Assembly (NCBI GenBank): GCA_015680685.1
Contig: MNCI01004607.1
Coordinates: forward strand, 77,787 to 141,786
Direction: 5' to 3'
DNA length: 64,000 bases
Origin: Gnetum montanum
Lineage: Eukaryota > Streptophyta > Gnetopsida > Gnetales > Gnetaceae
Shown here piece after piece: positions 56,777 to 64,000 of this stretch (positions are counted from its first letter, which is position 1; each line of letters opens with the position of its first letter). A program made the translations under genes and the position numbers. A model generated the notes under the pieces. It was not told the DNA's origin. It ran no database searches and worked only from the letters and a program-made list of their open reading frames with translations.

Positions 56777-57383
56777 TGATGAGTAGTGAGGCACCCCCTA
56801 CGCTTAACCATATGAATATGAGCATGTACGTGAAATCCAATTGAACTCCGCAAATGGACTAGTTGTGGCACCTAGATAGTTACACATTGATCGTAGTTCG
56901 CTATCTTCTCACCTAGACTAGTATTTGCTTTGTCACATATGGTTTAGTCCAGAGTGAGGTGTATGATGTGATTTCTAATACTAGGCTACTCATAGAGACA
57001 ATGAGAAATAATATTAATTAAGCTAATAAGAAATATGAAGTAAAATTTAAGCTATCCTAAGTGTAATGAGAATCTGTCTTTTATCATATGTATGCATCTT
57101 GGACCTCGTGTACTACTTCTAGGGTTACCAAGCACACATTACTTGAGCATTACTTAATATGCTACTAGGTTACCATGTAGTGACACTTAAATGTTCATGA
57201 TTAAGATGTACTCATTCTGCATTAACAACATGAATAGTAAATGATGATAAAGAAATATTAACTAAGAAAATAATAAATAATAATTAACAATTAAATAATT
57301 AAAAACTAAGTGAATGCTGCAATGATGGAGTAATCTCAATCTTTAATGCTGATTAAGTCCAAGTACATCACACTCGAACAATC
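56777..57383 (-). repeat. A3 3' LTR, lacking U3
   Basis: The forward-strand edge TGATGAGTAGTGAGG is the reverse complement of the LTR end. It aligns with the R/U5 part of the A1 and A2 LTRs (for example ACCTCGTGTACTAC and CTAGGTTACCATGTAG, in reverse orientation). At about 57,383 the LTR text (TTCGAGTGTGATGTACTTGG on the reverse strand) joins the interior directly, so the PPT and about 240 bp of U3 are deleted. Confidence 0.85.
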
Positions 57384-57528
57384 AAAATGAGAACAATTTC
57401 ATTTGATTACATAATGGAAAGGTATGGGATTATGGACTAACTTTGAATTATTTCATGCCGCAGTGTGGAATTAAATAAAACAAAATTAGGACACCAACAT
57501 GGAATACAAAAGACAAAATTGTTGAAAC

Positions 57529-60247
57529 TCATGTGGTTCCTAACGATGGTGGCTCCTCCATGGGCCTTTTCCCCTTATCTTGTGCTCTAAGTTTTGAAAA
57601 TGGATATCTCTGAAGGAGTGCCTAAAGCTTTTCTTCTTCAGTTCAAGGATCATGTGCTATCCATGCTAGTGTTCCAATATTTGATGGGGTCGGCACCTCC
57701 CATGGACATGGCAGTTGCAAAAACATCTGATTGACTTTGACGTACCAAGCCCAAACAACCATCGTTCCTCTTCATAAGCTCTAGATTTGTCTTTACATTC
57801 TTGATAATTTGTGAGCCATCAAGAAAAATCTATCGCAACATCTTTCTAACCTTGGTAGCTAGCTTTGACTTGTAACTTAGAATTTACTACCTCCAACTTT
57901 TGTAGTGTCTTTTTGTGTTTAGCAAATTTTGCTTCATATTTGGCATAGGTGGTAGCTACCTGCTTCTCCAACTCTATCCTCGAGCATCCTACTATTAACT
58001 TGGCTAAGTTGGCATACCATAGGTTTGCCAACTCCATGTATTTAGTGAGATTCTAGATCTGCAAGTCCCGACTCTTTAGTTTTGCTCGGTGGATGAAGGT
58101 GTAGGTGTCCAATATGGCCCACCAGTCAATGTTTTGAGCACTGAAAGCATTGATATGGGTCTTAGCCATATGAATTTATTTTTCAATGATATGCTTGTAC
58201 ATCCCCACCTAGTCCCAAAAATGTTCTTTCAGCTTCTCATGTTACTTAGCCTGATTCTACCATGTGCTTATTTTAATGGCTGTCTTCTGATGGATGGCAC
58301 ATATCTCCTCCATTAAGAGGGTCCTGTTTTCTCTGGCTAAGCAATTCATGTCTTGGTTGACCCTTATTAATTGTTTTCACGTTTGCTGAAAATTATTCTC
58401 AAGAACATTTTTTTGTTTTTCAATTATGGTCAATCGGAGATTCTCAATGGCAAGGAGTTTAGTTTCTTCTTGTAAGGCCTTGAGTGCTTTAGCATCTACA
58501 TATGTCTGGGCATGTGCCTTCAAAGCATCCTAATTAGCCTTCTCTTTCTCCCTCACCACCCTTTTATTCTCTTCTAATAGGTTATTCAGTTGCTCCATCT
58601 GAAATGACTCTAGCTAGTCGACTGGGATAAGTTGGAACATATTTTGCTGTGCGGCTTGTAGGGCAACAAACTTCTCTTGGAGTCTTCTCAACTCATCTTC
58701 TGCATGTTCGGCCCTAACCTCAGCCATGTCCAAATTTCCTTTTTTGGAAATGAGGTCTAATTATGCTATTGTGACATCTTGAGGAATGTCAAACAAGGGC
58801 ATCATTACTTGTCCTATTTATAGCAATCGATCCAGTGCATCCTCATGTTCTGCAAGAGTCATCGAGGGGCTGGCTAGAACTTAAGCATTGTGTGCTCATA
58901 TGAGATCTGCTAGTGGCACAACAAGGATATTGAATCATTCTTTGATGTGTTCTGTGACCACTTCTACTACTCCAACTACATCCTAGTGTTTCATGATCAC
59001 TACTGTGGCACCTTCACCAATTTCTAATTTCACTTGAAAATATGCAGCGTTTCCAAAGATCTGTTGTGACTAATGTGATTCCCCTTCTCTTTTTTGTATT
59101 GAAACCTCTCCCAACTAACCGTTTCTATGATGGCCCTTAGATGGCTCATTAATGGTTGATAAAATTATGGTAGTAGTGGTGGTTGGTCTTGCTAGCTCGT
59201 GGGCTTTGTGCTAGGCCCTACTTCCTATTGTTGACTAAGCCTCATGTCCAGAAGTTGGCTAGGCCCTACTGTTTGAGGTGCAATGGGCCTAATCGTCTAC
59301 TCTTACTTAGGCTCTAGTGTTTCACCAACATCTTTCCTTGGTGCTAGTGGCTTCAGTAATTCAACATACAAGACATTTTGAGCTTTTTTGGGGATGTCAT
59401 TAGTGTACCCCAAAATTCTAGCATGTCAACACAGCTTCCTGATTAGACAAGGGAAAGGTAATGCAAACTTTCCCATCTTATGTTCTTCAAACCCCCTCAA
59501 TATTTCCATGAGATATAAATGGGGTAGATTGGTATCAACCTTGCCCATCAAGATTATGCTTCCTCTAGCCGCATAAGTGGAAATCCTATTTAGTCCTTTT
59601 GTAGAGAAGATGTGATAGGTGTTAATTTTGAAATAGATTCTCTCTTCAAGGGTGAGCTCCCCATATGTTTTGTCCTCCTTGCCATATGTCCTCTTTAATC
59701 ATATTTTTTTTGCATCAGCATCAAAGTGAGTGGACAGATGAGCAACCTTGGGCCCTATATTTAGAAGGTTCAGAACTTCTGAAATGGCCTTAGTAGAGAA
59801 ATCAACTGAAATCCCACCAATGTCAATAGTGGTTCCTTCTTCTTTATTATGCCAAAATCAGTACGTCTCCCCCAAATACCATTCACCACTTTTTGAGAGA
59901 ACAAGCCATAGTGGAGATCCTTTGAGTTGATCTCTGACTGACTTAGGAGCAAATTTGGTAAAGGGTCCAAAATGGAGTTCCACGATCACTGCAGCTGACA
60001 TGGACCTTTCCAAAATTTCCTGAATGCATTTTGGAGATAATGTGAGATGTTGTCCCTATTTAGGTGCCCTTCCTTCTCCACCTTCTGCATGCCCAGATTG
60101 TGCAGTAATCAAAGTTTCTTGATAAAAACTAAATGATTGTGCCTCCTACTCTGTATGTTCCACAAGAGGTCATTGGCCTCTACCTCTCCTTGGGTGTTTG
60201 GATGCACCTTGAGAAGATCCTCCCTGTTGTCCTCATTTAGGGGCCAT
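57529..60247 (-). pseudogene. ORF2 of A3, full-length layout
   Basis: ATG at 60,247 follows GTGTGATTATAG on the reverse strand, equivalent to the TTGATTGCAG site of A2. Layout of about 905 codons with stops: MAPK plus a Gly/Gln/Arg-rich N-terminus; LHFGPFTKFAPKSVRDQLKG, SPLWLVLSKSGEWYLGETY, FWHNKEEGTTIDIGG and VDFSTKAISEVLNLLN; ELTLEERIYFKINTYHIF, STKGLNRISTYAARGSIILM and FALPFPCLIRKLC; then a variable linker. The coiled coil (about 58,640-57,850) has EQLNNLLEENKRVVREKEKA, QEETKLLAIENLRLTIIEKQ and KYEAKFAKHKKTLQKLEVVN. The end is MEEPPSLGTT and the stop at 57,529-57,531. The domain order equals that of A1 and A2. The N-terminal half resembles PF20167 of Athila-type elements. The long coiled coil suggests self-assembly or a structural role, but this is inference. 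Confidence 0.78.
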
Positions 60248-62236
60248 CTATAATCACACTAGGATCAATTGTTAGTAAGGTCATCTAACAAAATTTAATT
60301 ATCTTATACCTTACTCATTACCTTTAATGAACTCAATTCTTACTTAGTATGATTTTAGAGTTAGAAATTTTTAAGAAAACCCCCCTAAAAGTTTTAATGT
60401 TGGGTCCAATTTAATCAGGTGACTCCAAAAATAATTTTAATGTTTTGGATGAAGGAATAAAATTGGTTTGGCATAAGTTCTTATCATTTATTAAGATCAC
60501 TTACCCCTATGATATCCTTCGGGCAACAGCGAATTTCAAAAAATTTATGTGCAAATTCTAACATACCCCTCCTCCACAACTAAGTTAAACACTCTAGGTT
60601 TAAGCAGGTTCAATCAAAAAGAGAATTGAAGTGTTAGCGAGCAAGATATTGATGTTTAAATTCGTGGAAGAAAATTGCAACTCCCCTCGCATGAATAGTT
60701 GAAGATGATGTTGATGCACATGAGAAATTCCATATATATAGATTTTATAGATGCAATATCGCATACATGCTAGCTTAGACCTGACATCACGTCAGACTTG
60801 ATACCAGGTACCTAATATCACGTCCCTTCCAAAATAGGGTACTTGACAAAACTGATCAATTTTCAAATTTCCATGGCCAAAAAGGAAGGATTTAAGGTAC
60901 ATTTGAAGGATGTGGGGTAATGTTGAGTAGACATTAGGCCACCAAAAGTGTAATGAAGTGGAATTATACAATGAAGTTCTTGAAGAGGGTGTGAGAAAAA
61001 GGACATGTAGTGGTGCACAAGAACATTTGGGTTGAAGTGTTGATAAAGAAAAGGATAAATTTAGTAATGTAACACTCAAAGGTTATAAGATGATGTGGTG
61101 GTATGCAATAAGTGCAAATTACAAAAGTTACACAAGTGGGTCCTCCCCAAAGTAGGTTCCTACCTATCATGCCCTTACGTAACCACATCTTAAAATGTCT
61201 ATAGCAACTAAAAGGGTTAAATGCAATCAGCACTAGTGCAGCAAAACACACACATGTTAAATACCATCATGATGAGGTATGAATTCTATGCCATACAAGA
61301 CACAAGTTAGAAACACCTAGACAGTGGGGTGAAACACATTGTAGAAGGGATTGCCAAGATTGGGACGTGAGGTAACTTACCCTAGGCACAATGAATCCTA
61401 ATTGTGGGATGTGATTAATGTATCATTAGCCTTTCACTCCAAAATCTAGACCAAGTGCATACCTCGAACCAATGACATCGTATCATTTCATCCAATGATA
61501 GACAACCATAAGAACATCATGATAGCAAATCATACAATCACTTGGTGTTTTGTACAATGGAGGAGTGATTTGAAATTTCTCTATGGCACATTCTTCTTGA
61601 TCTTTTCTTTGTTGTTTTTCTTCTTCTTCTTTTCCTTTTTCTTTGCCTAGCTGCATTGGCACTTTGTCATTTCCAACAATGATTTGAAGAAGCCACCAAC
61701 CTTTAGACATGGGTGCATGTCTTTCTAGTGGGACCCTCTAGAATAGCATTAAGTTTCTTTTTAAGCATCTTTATTACTCTTACTTCCATTTTTCATTAAA
61801 TCTACAAATATTTTAGTACAACCAAGCTGCATGATAGCACATACAAATGTCACCAAAGAGAATCTACAAGTTCCCTTGATGTCAGACCCTAGCCATTCCC
61901 TCTTAGTCCATCATTTTTTGCTTTGGGCATAATGAGTACAAAGTTACTTTAATTTTTAATGATGACAAGAATATCATCATACCCAAAGTAGAACCTCTTA
62001 TTAATAGAATGGGTGGGTAGATTTTGTGAGCTTACTATCTAAATAATTAGTCACCTATGACTTCATAGCATAGAACAACACCTCAACCAATGAGTCACAT
62101 GAGTATTTTATTTACCAATGATACTACCCTCAAAAAGATAAAATGATGAACTAAAATATGAAAAATTAGAAAAAGAAAATGAGAAATAAAAATTGTAAAA
62201 CCAAAGAAAAGGGAAAACATTTACTAATTCTACTTA
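60248..62236 (-). other. A3 spacer between gag and ORF2
   Basis: Homologous to 17,079-19,058 in A1. Conserved parts in reverse orientation: the leader before ORF2; the motif array and TATA-like run (60,728-60,835); AAGTAGGTTCCTACCTATC at about 61,150; the small reading frame at 61,483-61,740 (QITPPLYKTPSDCMICY, LMVVYHWMK); and the text downstream of gag at 61,930-62,110. No pol domains. Confidence 0.6.
60728..60835 (-). promoter_or_regulatory. Internal promoter-like module of A3 upstream of ORF2
   Basis: On the reverse strand: GGGACGTGATATTAGG, TCTGACGTGATGTCAGG and GCATGTATGCGATATTGC, followed by CTATATATATGG (about 60,730-60,742). Same order and spacing to the ORF2 ATG (about 490 bp) as in A1 and A2. 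Confidence 0.5.
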
Positions 62237-64000
62237 TTAGAATGGGGGGTATCCCCTATGACTAATCTTTGGATCCATGCATGTTGGAAATATTGGGGTT
62301 CAGTCATATCCAAACCACTGGGTGTATTTTGATTTGGTGGCAAGAATGTATCCAAATTGGGGTTCACACAATTAATTAAAGTAAGCATGGTAGGGTAGAT
62401 TATAAGATGTGGTCATGTGATAAGGAGCTAACCCACTATGGCACCCATGACCATAAGATGGTATGCAAGGATCGATATGCCTCTTTATGTTGTCATATTC
62501 ATTGGGCCACATGGTTATTGAAGCATTAATTGATGCCCCAAAAAAGGTAACAAGAGGCATTGAGTTTGAAGAGGAAGGTGCATCACAGTGCTGGACTTGT
62601 GCTGAGTTAGAGGATGTAGTCATTTCAAAATCATGTTGTCTCTTCCTACAATCATGCCTAAAGAAAGGATGTTTCCGACATTGTGGGGGATTCCCACTGC
62701 TATTAATAGTAGCAGCACAAGTAATGTTTTTTGGTTGGTGCTATGGTGTAAAACCTTCTAGTACTACTAGTGGCGATGTAGGAGGAGGTAAAGGATGAGA
62801 ATATTGAGGGCATGGATGAGCATAAGCAACATGAGGTGGTGATCCCATGGGAGAGAACATGGGTTGATAGTACTCAAGATAATGATAACAATGAGGTGAA
62901 GTAGAGGATGTTGATCTAGTTGGAGAAATAGGGTGTTGAACATAATAAGCACTTGGTGTCATGGCATACAAAGGTTGAGGTCAATTTGGTAATGGTCTTC
63001 TCCATGACTGGGAATTTTTCCGTTGTGGTTGAACATAGTACTTCTGTACAAAATCCAGATGTAGCATTCTTCCCCAATGTTCATGTAGATGTGATAAAAC
63101 TGGTCATTGGCCTTTGTGGTGATTGTACAAACAAACATCACATTAATACTTCTGCTTTATGATTGGTCCCCTATCTTGGTTTCCTTCAACCCTTCTTTCT
63201 GATTGTCGAATGGTGTTCTATCCTATTTCTCGATTTAGCATCCTTTGTTTGTTCTGGGTGTCAAAGTGATCATGTGTGGTTCTACCTTCAATAATATTTG
63301 CATATTCTCCACATTTTTCATGTACCCATTCCATCATCTTATTAATCTTTTCCTCGATTTCATTTAGTGATTGTAGTATTAGCAAAGATGGAGATGATTG
63401 CACCTCCTTGAGGTGAGTTGATTTCTCCCCTTCATGATTATGGACCTTTGTTATTTTAAGATTTTCATCCTATTTCAACATTCTTTTGTTTGGCTATTTC
63501 TCCTCCTTCTTTTGCTACCCACTTAATAAGCTCTTGGAATTGGTGGGTTCATAGTTCATATAGTTGACTTGGGGCATACATCCCTAGGGTCTTCCTTGTT
63601 TCATTACGAAGCCCATCCATGATGTGATACATTAGTCTTTCCTCAAAGAACCCATGGCCTAGGAATTTGTTTAACAATGAATAATATCTTTCTAAGGTCA
63701 TTTCCAAGGGTTCATGTTGCCCTTGTTTCCACTCTTGGATTTGTCTCCTCAAGGCTAACACTCTTGCATAGGTTTGATATCTTTCATTGAAGAGTTCTAC
63801 CATTGTTAGCCAACAACGAATTGATTTTGGTTTTAAAGACCTATACCATACTTTTGCTTGGCCAACGAGTGTTATAGGAAAGAGCTAAGTCTTTGCCACC
63901 CATTATCAATGTTGTTCCATGCACAAGCATCATAGAAGGCTTGTAAATGATGTTGCGAATCTAATTCATAGCCTCTTGAAAACTTGGGAAAGTTGTTTAA
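62237..64000 (-). pseudogene. Gag of A3, 5' end beyond the window
   Basis: Reverse-strand reading from 64,000: FPKFSRGYELD, then a short gap, SSFPITLVGQAKVWYRSLK, RCWLTMVELFNERYQTYARV, LALRRQIQEWKQGQHEPLEM, LERYYSLLNKFLGHGFFEER and THQFQELIKWVAKEEGEIA. The Lys/Glu-rich helix is EEKINKMMEWVHEKCGEYAN. A possible knuckle remnant (VCLYNHHKGQ) follows near 63,120, then a long Pro/Ser/His/Tyr-rich tail (PTRSTSSTSPHCYHYLEYYQ) ending HRGYPPF and a stop at 62,237-62,239. It is collinear with the A1 gag over its whole length. Confidence 0.87.

Larger units (their letters stand above)
56777..64000 (-). mobile_element. Element A3: family-A element, runs off the window
   Basis: Reverse-strand order from the right edge: gag (to 62,237), spacer, internal promoter-like module (about 60,835-60,728), ORF2 (60,247-57,529), 3' non-coding and truncated 3' LTR (57,383-56,777). 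The 5' LTR and PBS lie beyond the window. It has the most complete ORF2 of the three copies and no pol domain in 6.6 kb of interior. Inserted into the BED-finger exon of the hAT gene. Confidence 0.9.

Noticed and set aside
62463-62798. Plus-strand open frame of 111 codons
   Set aside because: Opposite the A3 gag tail, low-complexity shadow; the minus-strand reading is collinear with A1 gag.

Overview
This window reads as seed-plant nuclear intergenic DNA. It is AT-rich and made almost entirely of old, mutually nested transposable elements: Ty1/copia and Ty3/gypsy LTR retrotransposons, an autonomous-type Helitron, a CACTA foldback element and a hAT transposase gene. Plant origin is indicated by copia primer-binding sites matching initiator tRNA-Met, a gypsy primer-binding site matching tRNA-Asp, a plant-type RepHel Helitron, a BED/DUF659-type hAT gene and plant-type leucine-rich repeats. 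No intact host gene is visible. Nearly every reading frame is broken, and at several places the changes look like C-to-T decay of methylated DNA. The species cannot be told from the sequence.

Layout. 1-11.9 kb: a minus-strand copia element (copia I). Its gag (10.1-11.0 kb) is separated from its protease-integrase-RT (1-2.6 kb) by a plus-strand Helitron (about 2.6-9.5 kb) and a 525-bp CACTA foldback (9,544-10,068). 11.9-28.7 kb: a minus-strand Athila-like gypsy (gypsy II; RNase H and RT at 12-13.7 kb, gag at 21.2-22.8 and 28.3-28.7 kb). It is interrupted by element A1 (14,117-20,846, perfect TSD TAAGG) and by copia III (22,782-28,293, near-perfect TSD). 29.6-44.9 kb: parts of two copies of a second minus-strand gypsy family (gypsy IV) flanking a plus-strand copia (copia V, 31,974-40,466). 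Copia V itself carries a 3.8-kb insert with leucine-rich-repeat gene debris and a 22-bp minisatellite. 45.05-47.7 kb: the 5' half of a plus-strand copia (copia VII). 48.1-56.8 kb: a minus-strand hAT gene split by element A2 (about 48,568-54,727) and cut by element A3 (56,777 to the window end, minus strand).

The most interesting content is family A (A1, A2, A3). It is a gypsy-type element with LTRs of about 830-870 bp beginning TGATGAG and ending CTCATCA or close variants, a gag related to that of gypsy II, and a second long ORF (ORF2). ORF2 has an N-terminal domain like the Pfam 'putative plant transposon protein' and a long coiled-coil tail. None of the three copies shows protease, RT or integrase. 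Upstream of ORF2 each copy has an array of short palindromes plus a TATA-like run, repeating the palindrome/TATA layout of the LTR U3, and a splice-acceptor-like site directly abuts the ORF2 ATG in the clearest copy.

Four different LTR families (A, gypsy IV, copia III, copia VII) have U3 regions dense in variants of one palindromic core, GACGTC / GACATC / GATGTC / GATATC. This suggests repeated independent use of ACGT-core (bZIP-type) sites, later eroded by CpG loss.
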